Origin: Glossina fuscipes
Taxonomy: Eukaryota > Arthropoda > Insecta > Diptera > Glossinidae
Assembly (NCBI RefSeq): GCF_014805625.2
Contig: NW_023998421.1
Coordinates: 8,352,428-8,416,427, forward strand
Reading direction: 5' to 3'
DNA: 64,000 bases
The notes beneath the pieces are model-generated. The model saw nothing but the letters and a program-made list of their open reading frames with translations. It was not told the DNA's origin and made no database searches. Below are positions 9,137-26,221 of the stretch, in pieces (positions within the stretch are counted from its first letter, which is position 1; each line of letters starts with the position of its first letter). The position numbers were made by a program, and so were the translations under genes.

Positions 9137-10888
9137 CTTGATTTTTTTATTTATTTTAATATTTGAAAACCAATTTCTGGAATACTAAACAAACGAATAA
9201 CGCCTTTAAACTGAACTCGCTCTCTTTTCATCATCTGTTGTTGACACATTGTTGTTGATTTACTGTACTGAGTAAAAAATGCTAGATGAGCTTTTGCCAT
9301 TCTTGCACATCCGTTTACATTGTTCCTTTTTAAGCCAGAGTGTAATAATTATATAATAATAATCTGGTATGCCGAGGAGACGATTTACGAAAAATTTTCA
9401 AAGTTATAAAATGAAAAAATGTTATTTGCTTTCTTTTCAAATTTGTTTTTTTGTTTTCCACATTGTTATGTAGCAACCATCAGAAATGAACCCGTCAGAA
9501 GCACGCTTTAAAACGAAGCTTATACGCAATCTTCGGTAAACATGACATGAAGAGAGTTTGAGACATTTAGATAATAAATGCCCGATATTATAGTGTAAAA
9601 AAAATATGAAGCGCTTTTTTATGTTTTGCTCTTTTACGATTTTCTCATTCAAAAACGATAGTAGCTCAAAAATTTCTCGCGCAGAATTTGTCTTAGCTTG
9701 CGTTTACTTCTATCAATGTACATATGTATTTTTTCTCAAACATATTCTGAGTGGTTTTTGTTCATATTGAGAGACCTGGCGTTTGATTTTTGGAAATTTT
9801 GAGATACCGTTGGAGTGCAGAGAGTTGGAATGAGAAGAAAGAAAGATATAAAGGAAAGAGAAAGAAGAGGATATAATGTGTAACCGTTTTAACGGACTTG
9901 AACCGTCCCATACTAATAATTCATCATTTATTTTTCCCCGTTTTTCAACAATACGTGATATGCGATTAAGAGGACAATATTCGAATAACTGTGGTTTCAA
10001 CTTTGAACAAATTTTTTGATCAAATCTACTGTTTTTTTATTGCCAGCAATACTTGGCCGTTTCAATATTCTCCAACCTATTTTCCTTTTTTGTTCAATTG
10101 TTGTTGTATGTTCTCAGGCCAAAATCAATTTCATAACATTCGATGACTTGCTACAAGCAAAAAAACAAAGTGATTCTTCGCAGGGCAAAATAAACTTTTC
10201 TTTTCAGGTTGAATGGAAAAATGGTCGGTGGCTTATATCGCATTTTTTTGGCTATAAAAAAGTATAAAATTCTAATTAGGTTTCCCATTTTTTCGTTTTT
10301 TTTTTTTTTTTAAATAATATTTTAGCTCGTAACTTCAGCGAAAAAAACTGAAAGCCACAATTTGTTTTTACTATTGCAGTTTTGATGCTTTTATTAATGT
10401 TGTTTAGATGACAAACCTATTGGAATATATGTGCATTTTTTGTTTTCACTTTCAACAGAAAATCTTCATTACTTTTATTGTTTATTGATTTCGAAAGTAA
10501 CGTTTCGAACCTTCAGCTACAGCAAGGCAACTTAAAGTTAATTAAAAGGGATTAGGTCTGTATGTAGCGTAAGCAGCATATAATTATAGCAATGCGGAAT
10601 ATTTTACAATTTAAAGAAAAATTTGAAAAATTTACATCAATGGTTTAAATGTATAAAGTGATAAACAAGTTCTATTTATTGCGGTAAGAGCATTTATTTC
10701 CTTCTTATTAATAAAAATGCATTGAAATTTTATTCCTTTTTTTAACTACTGGGGTCGGTTTTGAGTGTATGTATTTTGGTATTAACACAAGCAAACTTCA
10801 AAGTATTCTGTTAAGTAGTAGCGTCAATCGTATTTTAGATGTCTCACGTGCCTTAAGAGATATTTGAACAGGCTTGGAATAGAGTGCT
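9137..10888. other. Spacer between cutoff and Rpn11
   Basis: No firm gene. A minus-strand open stretch (about 10006-9850) reads LKPQLFEYCPLNRISRI and on to NDELLVWDGSSPLKR, and looks coding in codon choice but has no matching exons. A plus-strand frame at 10016-10267 (83 aa, hydrophobic start then KINFITFDDLLQAKKQ) overlaps its upstream side. Both are discussed under findings. The remainder is AT-rich and holds the Rpn11 3' untranslated region. Confidence 0.5.
10693..10698 (-). promoter_or_regulatory. Poly(A) signal for Rpn11
   Basis: AATAAA on the minus strand, 191 bases after the Rpn11 stop codon; a second TTTATTAATAA-rich stretch follows. A plausible 3' end signal. Confidence 0.4.
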
Positions 10889-14740
<3,852 letters not shown>

Positions 14741-14749
14741 ACTTGTGTA

Positions 14750-15010
14750 CTTGATGCACGCCTAGAAGGATTTGAGATAGAACGCCACTTTATTATACTA
14801 AGCTTGCCTGTCCGTCTGTCCTTATATATATATATATACATATAAATACATATATATATGTTGTGTGTTCATCCTATATGCTGCAGTTTTCGTCATATTT
14901 TGATGAAATTTAGTGCACGAGCGTGTTTTGTCCCAAGGACGACCTCTATTGGAAACAGTATACATCGGACCACTTTCTCGACCAATGTTCATGTAACGCT
15001 TTATTTTGAA
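14750..15010 (-). repeat. ACCCTACA-family dispersed repeat
   Basis: A minus-orientation copy: GCTTGCCTGTCCGTCTGTCC (reverse of the family's GGACAGACGGACAGACAAGC), then a TA microsatellite, the TTTTGATGAAATTT block, the CGGACCACTTTCTCGACCA block and TTTATTTTGAAAAAGATTCC occur in the order seen in the other copies. It lacks a clear outer end. Confidence 0.75.
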
Positions 15011-18000
15011 AAAGATTCCAGTTTTTGAAATTCATCGACGCAAGTACCTACAAGGTATGTACGTATATATGGTTCATCGGGAAAAGTAAGTCCTTATGAG
15101 GCGACAAAGGGTAACCTTTACTTTTTTACGAAGCAAACAGTAAGTAAAAAATTATAAAATCTTTATTAAGTAAATTAGATTTGCTAAATTTAGATCATGT
15201 CAGGGTCCACGTTCGGGGCACCTTCGACTCTAAGGTCTTTTATGAAAAAAATTTTTTGTTGTGTTGCCATGAAAATTAGTCGATATTGTATGTACTGTAT
15301 TAAGCGAAGTGATGTAGAGGATTGAATGATGCGCTCTGGCCGATTATAATGTTTTTACTTGTGTTCTTGTCTAAATTTGATAGCAATTCTATTATTTCTG
15401 TTCGGTGCTCGAAAGTTGAAATTCGTTGTTCACATTTGAAGTTATTTAGTAAAGATTTTGTAAACCTGTTGATTGTGTACCTGACAGTAGCTGAGCATCA
15501 TTACATAAATAAATAGCAAAAAAAAAAAAAAAAAAAAGAGTAAACAAAAGTAAAATGTTCGGAAGCCTATATTATGGGATTATTGATGCATTATAGAACC
15601 GCCGGCAAATATGCAGCTATGACTGTTATGTGGTGTTATTTAGAAACAACAAAGGAAATTAATTCACGTGACAAATATGATATAAATGGTGTAATAGTGT
15701 GTTGAGATATATATTACTTGCATAAGTAAACAAATATAAGCATGTCTGATCGTTCAAATCAGCCCTTTTAATGTTTTTTATTTTGTATTTGTTTTTTGTT
15801 TTTTATATCTTGAGTCTCTTTGGCAAGAAATATCAAATTTTTTCCATTTCATAGCCTTAATCGCTACGTTAATGCTTTATACCAAGTTAAGTTAAAACCT
15901 TAAGATATGTATTCAGATGTATATGTTTGTGTGTATGCATGATTATATTGTTATAATTTGTAAATGCTGCTATTGTTGTTGTTAGTGTGCTGTGTTACTG
16001 TTTACCACGAATGCGTTTTTTAAAAGTTTGTTTGCTTGTCTGTTTGTTTGTTTGTTTGTTTGTTTTGCTGGTTGGTTGGTTATGGTATTTCTTTTATAGT
16101 TTCTTTCTTTTTTTGTTTTTTTCTTTTTCCTCTTCTTCACCTTCTACTACGCTTCAATGCTAAAAAATTGTTTGGTTTAAAAACTTTGCAGTTGCATTTT
16201 GTTGTTTGAAGCGTTTAGTGTTGGTTTTTGTCTAAAACTGATAGCAACAAGTTTTTCGTCTTCTGTTTTGTCTTTTCTTTTTGTCAAAACAAAAAAAAAA
16301 GAAGGAGAATAAAAAAAAAAAAAAATTTAAAGAAATCTTAGAAAAAAAAAAAATTTAAAAACAATTACAACTGTGTATATTATTTTGTTGTTCTTTGTGA
16401 CATTGTTTTTTTTTTTTTCTTGTTTCGTTTTTTACTCGTTCTCTATACGCCTGTGTAAATAATAATAATTTTTGATTTTACCTTTGTATGTCTCGAATAT
16501 ATAGCAAAACAAAATAATAAAATAAAACAGTTATAACAGATAATTTTTTTTGTTTTTAATTTTAAGTTTTATTTATTTATTTTTTTTTTAAACAAAAATA
16601 TTTTTAAAATTGCAAAATTTTTGCTTTTATTTTAAGGGAAAATAAATTCTCCATCGTCATTATCGTGGAAATTTTGTTATCAAAATCTTTCAAGGTAAGT
16701 TTCTTTATGTGCATGAAGTGAGTGAGCGAAATTATACGCAAGCAAGCAACGTAACAGGGACACGTGTTGTATTTATTTATAGACCGTTGTTTTTTGTTGT
16801 TATTATTATTGTAATTGCATTAAGCGTGATTCACAGAAAGGCAGACTCCAGCCTGAAGCATAATATTCCAGTTCAGTTGGGTTTAGTTTGATGTTGCGTG
16901 CTACTTCGGCATATATATATATATATATACATATGTTATATAAATTTACTTCATCTTTGTGCATCTGTGCTTTTTATGTGTAACGATATACGATTGCATT
17001 TATGTAGTTCATATATTTATTTATGGGTAATGCATTTTAATAAATCGGGAGAAAAATTAATTTGTGTGTATGTAACGCCATACAACTTTATAGCAACGAG
17101 TTTCCTAAAGTTTATAGCTTATTCGTAATTAAGAACTGGGCTCGTAATTTATGAGATCATTTATACAAGCAGCGAAATCAAGTAATCCAAACGCTTTAAA
17201 CGCATAAATCCTTACACGAATTCTTACTTAACTTGCGTGTTGCCGGCATAAGTTAACCAGGAAACTTGGAAGTGTGCAAAGTTTATGCATATACTTGCAA
17301 ATTATTTAAATAACGGAATCGATTCTTCAGCGTTACTGAACGTTAATTCTGACTAGACCTGCCTACCTGCCGGTCGGACAGTCTGTCCTTCAGTACATTT
17401 GCCTGTGATAGATCCTTCCTCGGCCACACCACTTGCAAATGCAAGTGGGCTCAACCAATCAAACGATACGGCCACGGTCACGGCCTGAGTAGGCGGCTAT
17501 GCAAGGCATTATATGTATGTATGTGCGAAAAAATGTGAATGTGAAAAAAGGAAAAATGAATCGAGCTGACCTATTATTACAAGTATGTTCATAGAGACAA
17601 ATATAAAAAAGCGTTCGCGCGGTCTGTAATTTTCTTACTTGTTTTCTTTTTTGATTCTTATCAAAGCAAATTGATGGATCCGGCCACAATTTTTTTTAAA
17701 TTATTTTGCTACAATCTTTCAACTTGGTCTTGTAACTATTTTGTCTTTTTTAAAATAAGAAGTCGAATACTATTTTACGTTTTTTAACTTTTATGCATTT
17801 CTCGAATTCTACATTGGCTCGGATTTCAGGCATTCATTAATGTGTTTTTATGTTGATTCCCAAAGCGGGTACACCAGGTTGTCTATTTTTCAAAACAAAA
17901 AAAAAAAAAAAACAAAAATCATTAAAGCAAGATTCAGATTCGATTCAGCCAACTTTGGCTATCCGTCTCTGGGTGCACCTGCTTTCTGTTGCTACTTAAT

Positions 18001-19255
18001 GGCTCCTGATCGGAAAGAGTTTGTAGGTTAAACCTATAGCAAACATTAGTGTACAAGTGTGTATAAATAAATATTTATTGAAATATTCATTTTTATGTAT
18101 TGATATACAAATATTTAACAGAAGTATGTAAAACTTTAAACGAAGTTCAGCGCAATGTTACATGTAATCTGGAACAGATATCTACGGTAATTAGTAGTCG
18201 ATGCGATGTGTTATAATTATTTGCATCTAACATCGAAGGAGTGAATAAAATGTGTTTATGTATATGTATATGTGTTGTTATTAGTCTTTCACCTACGGTT
18301 TGCTCATGATCTCGTAGCATATGCTTCCAGGTCTAACCTGAACTGTTTTCGTTAAATGTCTTATCGTTTGCACGAACATTGCGTTTGTTCTTATGACGAT
18401 ACTCAAACATGGGGCCTTTCATGGATGCTCCGAATAAGTCTTAACTGTCCGCTTCGCATCTTATTCATTTTCCCCTTATGAGATGAAAGAAGTAATGGCT
18501 ATTGGTGGACCAAGTAACTCCTAGCATTTTTTTTAGAAAATCCCTTCAAGTTTGCTAAGAAAATGGTAGACATCTGTTCACACACCCAACAATTGCTTTC
18601 ATAAGTACGAGCGAGACAATGACTTTATAGAGAGGAAGTAAAATTTTCAAAAATAGAAAATATTTTGAACTGTATAAACTCGAATTCGAATAGAAGTGTG
18701 TAAAAAAAGTCGATTATGTGTTGGATTATAGCTGAAATTTTGTGTAGAACCAAAGCGAAAATATATCATGTGCAATGCATGTAATAATATATTACACATT
18801 ATACACATTGTTGTAATAGAGTTCAGATGGAGAGAAAGGCAACTGTGAACGGATTTCGAGCATATACATATATCTGAATATTATTATTTATGGGCATCTG
18901 AATTTAACCTCAATCTTTTTATCATGTTTTCAGCTAATTTATTTGCATGAATGAAATTTATATCATGTCTACATAAACCGGAAGCCTTCTATCAGTAATT
19001 AATTAATTCCGTTGGCAGTTAATTAAAAGAAATATTACCAAACGTTGTCATGAATGTATTCAGGTTTTTTGGTCAATTCATAAATATTTCTTTCATTTAT
19101 AACGGACATGATAAAAATAAGTGATATACGATGTATATATTAATGTCAAAATTGTATGGAGCTATCAAAAGAGATAAAGATAACTTTTACAGTTTCTAGG
19201 ATCCAATGCAAGCATCTCTTCAGCCATTAATTCACGAGAAATGCATAGTGAAAAC
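15011..19255. other. AT-rich spacer with simple repeats
   Basis: There is no supportable gene. It contains a poly-A run at 15519-15537, a GTTT tetranucleotide array at about 16038-16062, TA microsatellites at 16912-16930, long A/T homopolymers around 16300-16420, and a GC-richer patch at 17350-17480 with CTGCCGGTCGGACAG that may be a worn piece of the ACCCTACA family. It could be upstream intergenic DNA or non-coding 5' sequence of the large gene starting at 26.2 kb. Confidence 0.5.
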
Positions 19256-19259
19256 ACTA

Positions 19260-19600
19260 CAGTGGGTCATGGCCCACAATGCCACCGTACAGTAATTCAT
19301 CTGACAATTTGTTAATATGAGGCTTTATAAGGGAAGTGGCCGAAAAAGTGGTCCGATCCAAAATATTTTCAACAGCGTTTGTCCTTTGGTTGAAACGTGT
19401 CGGTGTACAAAATTTTATTTAAAAATCTCAAAAATTGCGAAATGTAGACTGTAAAAAAGGAACGGACAGATGGACGGACAAGTTTAAATCAAAGTGATTC
19501 TGAATCAATTGGTATAATAGAAGGTGGGTCCCTTTGTACCCGTACACACAAACTTAACATACCCTATACCAAAAGTGATGTGTAGGGTATGAAAAGTGTA
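19260..19600 (+). repeat. ACCCTACA-family dispersed repeat, nearly full
   Basis: A nearly complete copy. Blocks in order: GGCTTTATAAGGGAAGTGG, GAAAAAGTGGTCCGATCC, ATTTTCAACAGCGTT, a TTGCGA block, GGACAGATGGACGGACAAG, GTGATTCTGAATCAATTGG, GGTGGGTCCC, then CATACCCTATACC and GTGTAGGGTATG, which can pair as a short terminal hairpin. The same order occurs in the other family members. Confidence 0.85.
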
Positions 19601-22576
19601 AAACTGATAATTGAGTCTCAGTAACATGATATAAAGTTTAGTTATTGCATTTTTTAGAATTTTATATAACAAAGATGTGAAGTAATCGATAAGAACTTAT
19701 AAGCAGTTTCGGATTCTGAGACGGTGATGTTAATGCAAGAAAAAAACGAAAGACAAAAATGCAGATAACCACAATAATTATTTCGAAATTCAGGTTAACA
19801 ATTTTTTAAAAGAAAAAGTTAATTGTTTTCAACTAACAATTATTTACATTAATGTAAAAAGAAGCTTACACAGTTGCTTAGTTATGCAGTCATTGGTTAA
19901 TTAAAATGTAATAAAAGAAATATCAACAAATACAATGACTACAATGTTTATTCGCTTTAACTCCGTCAAGTCATTGACGTGAATTTTTATTACTTTAATG
20001 CTTTTCTTATTTTATTTACAAAAAAAAAAAATAATTTTTTTAACCTTTTTCTTTCTCTTTAAACGCTCTATGGAAGACTTGTTGAAATTGTATTCTCATC
20101 ATTATCATTATAATGGAATGATAATTTAATTGTTTATATTATATATATATATAAATATATATATTTTAGTATTTTATTTTATATATTTTTTTTTTTTTTT
20201 TTGCCAATTCTTTCACTTGAAATGTATATATAATATGCTTACCTCAGCATATATAATTTTCTTACATTTGCATATGACCCACTAAGCTCTATAATGATTT
20301 TTAATTAAATGTTGAAAGTAATAAATAATTAGCCGCACACATCGATGAGGGCGTTTTGTTTGCAGGCGATACTGTTATGCAAACAATAGTAACATCATCT
20401 TTACAATGCCTTTGAACCTTTACAAAAAAAAAAGTTTTATCGATCGATATATTATTTTGATATGAAAATATACGTCGTTGTGTTCGTAGAGTATAAAACA
20501 TTGGTCAATAATTCACAGAAATTAGAAAGAAAAATAAAAAAAATTTTTTTTGTTTTTTTTGCAAAATTCGATTCGATTCGAACTCAGTTTTGTTCAGTCC
20601 AAAGTTCCTCTAATACTAAGAGGGCTTTTCTACAGAATGATTTTTCAAAACAACATGGCTTCCTTGCTCTTTCATTTTGAAAATTGCAAACTATCGCTCG
20701 GACCAGGTCTGGCGAATTGGGCGAATGGGATTTGCTATTGAAGTCATCAATCAACTTGTGATGCGGTACATTTGTTCTTCTATGAGAAAAGATTATATTC
20801 TTTGATATCTGCGGTATATGTGTCTTGCATTATGACTTTTCGATCGTGAAGAATAATTTTTAAGGATTTTACGCTCTCGCCATTGTGCAGAAAGCCATGT
20901 CTAGTCAAACGATGAAATTTTGATTTTCTCACTCGGTATACATTGTTAAAGAACATTTTGTCAGGCGCCGTTCGTTGGTTGGCACTTGAAAACAAAAAAA
21001 AGAAAGAAAATAAAACCACAAAGAACACTGACATTCCAGTCCCAGGAATTATTGACCAATATGCTTTTATTTGTTATGTTTTTAATAATGTTGAGCAGCA
21101 AGAAACGTGGGATGTAGTTGTAGGTAATGTCGCGTGAGAGAGAAATCTAAGCGAAATATTCATTATAAATTAGCAAATAACACACACTCACACACATTGC
21201 CAATTTATATTTATATATTTTGTTGTATAATGTACACAAAATCTTTATGTCCGATCAGCCAGCCAGCGTTTTGCATGTATGTGTATACATACGCGCAAAC
21301 AGTTTAACGTGGGTTCATCATGATTTTGAGCATAGACAGAACTGCTCTTTGAAATTAAAGTAAAGGATGAAGGTTTTCATCCATTTTAAGGAAAAGCATG
21401 ATCTTTAGGATTTCTCTATGCATCACTGAAGGTTGAGGACATACTCTTTTTATCAAAACGTTTATAACATTCAGACCGAAGCTACATAGATTCTATAAAG
21501 GAGATATACAGGCTTGACTAGCATGAGAGGCTGAATCGATCTAAGTGTGTCCTATCGCTTCGTTGTCCGTGCCTTCCTCTCCCCACTTGTCCCGCCGTCC
21601 TCTCCTCACCATGCCTTTGTCGGCCTCTCTCTATGTCTGGCCACCGTCCGTTTATCTATGCTTTCGTTTGTCACTTTCCTCCTCTGTGGTCTGTCCGCTT
21701 ATGTACCTTCACATTGCTTATGACATACAGAGGTTTATATTGTTTTACAAAAACAAAAGCAGCGTCACAAAAATAACTGCGGCAAAGAAACTTGTGAACT
21801 AATAATCGAAATGTGATGAACTTTTGACACATGGTTTTTTTGGATTTGATAACAGTGGCGGATATCTATGTGTCTATATGTCATCCTATGAATTTATTGA
21901 GTAAAATGTTATATTGTCACAATTCAAGAGGAATGCTTTGATTTAAGCTTCGAAAGAGTTGGCCTCGGATAAAGAAAAGGTGTACGTTACCCAAAATATT
22001 ACTCACCTCTAGTCGAGCCTTTTGGGTCACAAATTAGATGCAGTCTTTAAGACAAAATAGGTTTTCTTGTACAAACAGTGAATAATTGAAACGATCATCT
22101 ACCGGAATCTTAAAGTTACTAATAGCCAGAAAAGACAATGACAATCCATCGAAACCGATAAAAAAAACGTTCCTCAGCAGGCAATTTGTAATTCTATGGA
22201 CTCGGAATTTTATTCTGGTCTCCGTGTGTCTAATGTTAGTACACTTTCTTTAACACTCCGTTCTACAGATGAGAAAATTAGTGAATTCTTACTATCATTG
22301 TTCCGTTTTTTGCGTATTCGATAATTAATTTTGCTCACTCCCTCCCTACTCCGATTGCAGTCATAACAACCATTATCTTTTGAGAAAAACGTTTCTTTTG
22401 ATAAACTATAAAATAAATAAATATATATTTAGATAAGAAAGTTTTCATATCTCTAAAAATGTATTGGTAAAAATGAGAGAAAGTAATGAATACGAAGCGA
22501 GCAGAGAATATGAGAACTAGAACGTGTGATCAATAAAATTATAATTCCATGAATTTTATTTAGAATAAATGAAAGC
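19601..22576. other. AT-rich spacer
   Basis: No gene supported. A TA microsatellite and poly-T lie at 20140-20200. A C/T-rich stretch at 21540-21720, preceded by CTGAATCGATCTAAG, looks like a minus-orientation ACCCTACA-family copy whose GTCC/GTCT core has expanded. Open frames of 60-85 codons here (for example 20462-20741) run through low-complexity DNA and were rejected. Confidence 0.5.
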
Positions 22577-22880
22577 TTTATGGTAGACGACGGCGCACCA
22601 TTCAATACCCTACCTTATTTTATTTAATACAGTCAACTATATATCAACATTTCAAATTAAGGCTTTATAGGGGAAGTGGTCGCAAAAAAAGCGATCCGAT
22701 CCGAACTATTTTCAATCGCACTCATCTTTGCATCCATAACATGTCAGTGTGATAAAATTTGATCAAAATATCATATAAAAGATTTGCGACTTGTAAGTCG
22801 AACAGAAGAAAATAAGATGGACAGACGGACAGACAAGGTTAAAATCATTTTCTGTGTAGTACGCAATGACTGATTGTACG
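22577..22880 (+). repeat. ACCCTACA-family dispersed repeat
   Basis: Starts GGCGCACCATTCAATACCCTACC and continues with GGCTTTATAGGGGAAGTGG, GATCCGATCCGAACTATTTT, CATGTCAGTGTG, a TTGCGA block and GGACAGACGGACAGACAAGG. The GTAGGGTAT end is missing. Confidence 0.8.
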
Positions 22881-22994
22881 ATTTTGAAAGGCTAAAAAGC
22901 GGATACATGCATAAATGAAACAAATGGACTACAGAGCTAATACTTACATAAATAAGTATACATAAGTATATATGTACATAGTATTTTCAAAATA

Positions 22995-23140
22995 CTGTTA
23001 ACATTAATTGAATTAAAAGCAATAAACATTCAATTAAATTTCCAGTTAATACAATTGAATTTAAAAATCCTGAACGATCAAACGCGTTCATCCCCAGCAT
23101 CACCGAGGCAACGCCATACACCGCCTGTTGGCCCTACGAT
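22995..23140. other. GC-rich exon-like island, strand uncertain
   Basis: A sharply GC-richer block with open frames on both strands. Plus reads TRSSPASPRQRHTPPVG then PTITKLK and ends in poly-A without a good donor. Minus follows a long pyrimidine tract and a GTTATCGTAG|G acceptor and reads QQAVYGVASVMLGMNAFDRS followed by a hydrophobic tail to a stop about 47 codons on. The minus acceptor is the better splice signal. I cannot name either product. Confidence 0.35.
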
Positions 23141-26100
23141 AACAAAATTGAAGAAAAAAAAAAAAGCAAAAAAAGTTTTATTGATAAATCATTTCGAAAA
23201 ATTTAATATTAATTAAATTTTTTAATAAAAGTTGACAATAAAAGCAACACGAGCGCACATAGATCACAATAGAGTTGTGAGCTTGCAGCCGTCACAGGCA
23301 ACGGTAACATTTTACCTTTTCACAATTGAAAATGAAATTATAAAAAGAAAGTGTTAAATAATAATAACGTGCGGTTAACGTTAATGGGAGGCGCGTAACT
23401 TTATGATTCGTGTAATTTGTAAAAAACTTGTGCAAAACGAAACCAGATTATGTTTCATAAATTACTGGTTCCATTATTCTGCCTTATTTACAACTTGTTG
23501 TTGAAAATTTTAATTTCATCATTTAATTGAAGTAAATTATTTTATTGATTTCACGCATTTTCCAAGACGCATTGCTATGCTTTTTCTTTCTCTCTCTTTC
23601 TCTCTCTCTTTCTCTCGCTGAAGTGGAACATGGAATGCAAAAGAAAAGAAAAGAAAAGATTATTATTTAATCTCAATAATTAACTCTGTATTTGTTATAA
23701 GCTAATTATAACAGATTGAATGAAAGTCGTATATAGAGTTTTGCAAAAAAAAATTGCTAACTTAATTCAAAAGAGCCGCAATAAAGTGTTTTCGCATTTG
23801 CGTTGGAGTTTTTCGTTGCCTTGCATTTCTTAAATGTTACTTTTTACACATTTTTCTGGAAAAAACTATCCTAAGAAAAATAATAATAATAATGGACTAT
23901 CGTATATATATGCATATGTGACCGTATATATATATATATGGGTATATATATATGGGTGTGTGTAAGTAAAAGAAATTTGATTTATTTAAAGCAAAGTAAA
24001 GTCTATGATGTCTTCCATGTAAAGTACGAATTTTTTATAATCCAAGGTATTCCATATTATCCGACAGACGGTTGATGTCCATCCATACCCATAACACGTG
24101 ATCACATGTCGATAAATCAATTAAATTTAGTCGACTTTCATGGTGTGGAAGAGGCAAGATTATATTCCATCATAACTCATAAAAGGAAAAAGTGTTTTTA
24201 GGCAGGAATAGCTTGCAGCTTCGACCGCGTCACATATCAACTTTCAATTATGTAGGGATTATCCAAGCGTTTCGAGCAACCTTTTATAAAGCGTAAAGAA
24301 CTTTTTGCTTTATTTGCAAATTTGTTTATTTTTTTTACCTAACAAATCACTTAGAGAGATGAAGGGCACAGCCTAGTAGGTGTGCGCCTAATCGATAAGT
24401 ATTATGACTAAAGATCAATCAAAACTCTTCCATTTTTTCCACCGATTCTTACCTACTCGTCTATTCATGCGGCCAATTCGCTGAATATGAAGATAAAGGT
24501 CTTTTTTTGCTTTAGTGGATGCCTTTAACGACGGATTTGAAGGCCTCGAGGAGGACAGAATAAATAAATAGGAATAAACCGCTAGAAATACTGCCTTACG
24601 TTTCTGCAAATACGCTGAATGTTTCATTAATTACCCATTGGTTCTTTGAAAGTTGAAAAGGAGACGACAGTGGACGGTAGCGACTACAGATGCTTAAAAG
24701 CTTTTTTTTAAATAGAAACTTTTTCGTAAGCATTGCAGTGTCAATAAGAGCTTATAATAATAATGCATAGGTTACTGTGCATTAATTTCACGTGTTGTAA
24801 AGCGCTGAAGAAATTTCTAATGATCAATATGAAATGCGACAAACACTAAAGATTTATGTTGATTCTAATTAAATACACACACAAGCATACTTATCTTTCT
24901 CATATCTTCAAATAGTTACAAGTTAGAAAATTATTTTCAGCTATGAACGAATCTTTCATCCCCACCGTCTGTATCCTTGAAAAAACTGATTTTGATGCTC
25001 TTTTACATCAGATACGATAGATAGGCGTGGCTGATTTTTTCCATTTTTGCAGAATGTGTGTCTCCTTTCAATGTGATGAATAATCAGCAAAAATATCAAG
25101 AAGCGGTGATGTTTTCAGTTTATGTTGCACTGTTGACGCGACTTTTACACTCGTTTGGTGCATTTTCAATACTAGCCTAGCGTGAAAGAATTTGCAATGT
25201 TTTTGATAAATTTAAGGGCGGCAAGACGGAAAGAAAGGCAGCTGAACAATTTTAAATAGATTCAGAATTTATGATGTGTCTGAAGTATCCTTCTGAGTAG
25301 GGCAAAATAATTATATGCCCATCCTGCCTGTTGTATCGACTTTAAAGCTTGCCGGTGGTTATGTTGTAAACACCATATTGAAAGTTGCCTAGGCATGAAA
25401 TTCGTAATGAAGAAGAGGAGATAAAGAAAATAAGTGCAGTAATTTAGCTATTATAAGTTTATTACGGTTTAGTTGCCGGCATAAAGGAGAGCTAAGTGTA
25501 TTCCTCAGCACTTGAACTAAGATGTCAAAATAGGTTTGTCATTAAATTTGTTACAACTACCAAATACCTATCGGCGATCTCAACGCCCATCTGTACAGCT
25601 AATCAATGAAAAATACTGAGTGGACTGTCGATTTGTTTTTGAAATGCTTATAGTAAAGAATTAAAAGGAGAGGTATTATATATCCTTAGTTATATCGAAA
25701 AATCAAGTTTGAAAATGTTCGCGAGTCGCGATTACGTAAAAGTACGCAAAGGAAATACAATTTTGTTGAATTATTGTTAACTATTGTTTACTAAAAAACT
25801 AATAAAAAAAAATATTCATATGAAATTTGGTCATCTAGGCTTTCATGATGGGACAAACAAATCGTTTTTAGTTGACTTTTTGTTTTCAATATACAACTGG
25901 TTGAGAGAGCGAGAGTATCTCAGATTCGTTCCGAGTCAATTCTCTTAGTTGCTTGAAAGTAATATTCGTTCGCAACGGTGATGGAGCATGGCTGGCACTA
26001 AGCAATATTTACAGAAACATTCATTTTCTTTAAGTACATTAATTAATTATCTGGAAAAAGCACAATGTAATTTAGTTAAAGCGTGAAAGCCTTGTTTTTT

Positions 26101-26192
26101 GTTTTTTATTTTTTTCTTTTCCTCTGATTTTGTAATAAGTTTTTCCTTTTTTTTTGCTTCATTTGTTTGCATGTTTTTCTTTTTATTTTTAG
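23141..26192. other. Upstream flank or 5' intron of the coiled-coil gene
   Basis: No coding exon recognised. It holds C/T-rich (23583-23618) and TA (23904-23952) microsatellites and an AAAAG run at 23639-23659. Because the first coding exon starts with an acceptor at 26191-26192, at least one non-coding first exon must lie upstream, perhaps here. Confidence 0.45.
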
Positions 26193-26221
26193 TTGTTGTA
26201 AAGATTTGTTAGTGAAAAAGG

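Noticed and set aside
9885..9920. tRNA-like T arm (GACGGTTCAAGTCCGTT) on the minus strand
   Set aside because: The T stem and loop fit, but no matching acceptor 5' strand, D arm or anticodon arm is found at the correct distance.
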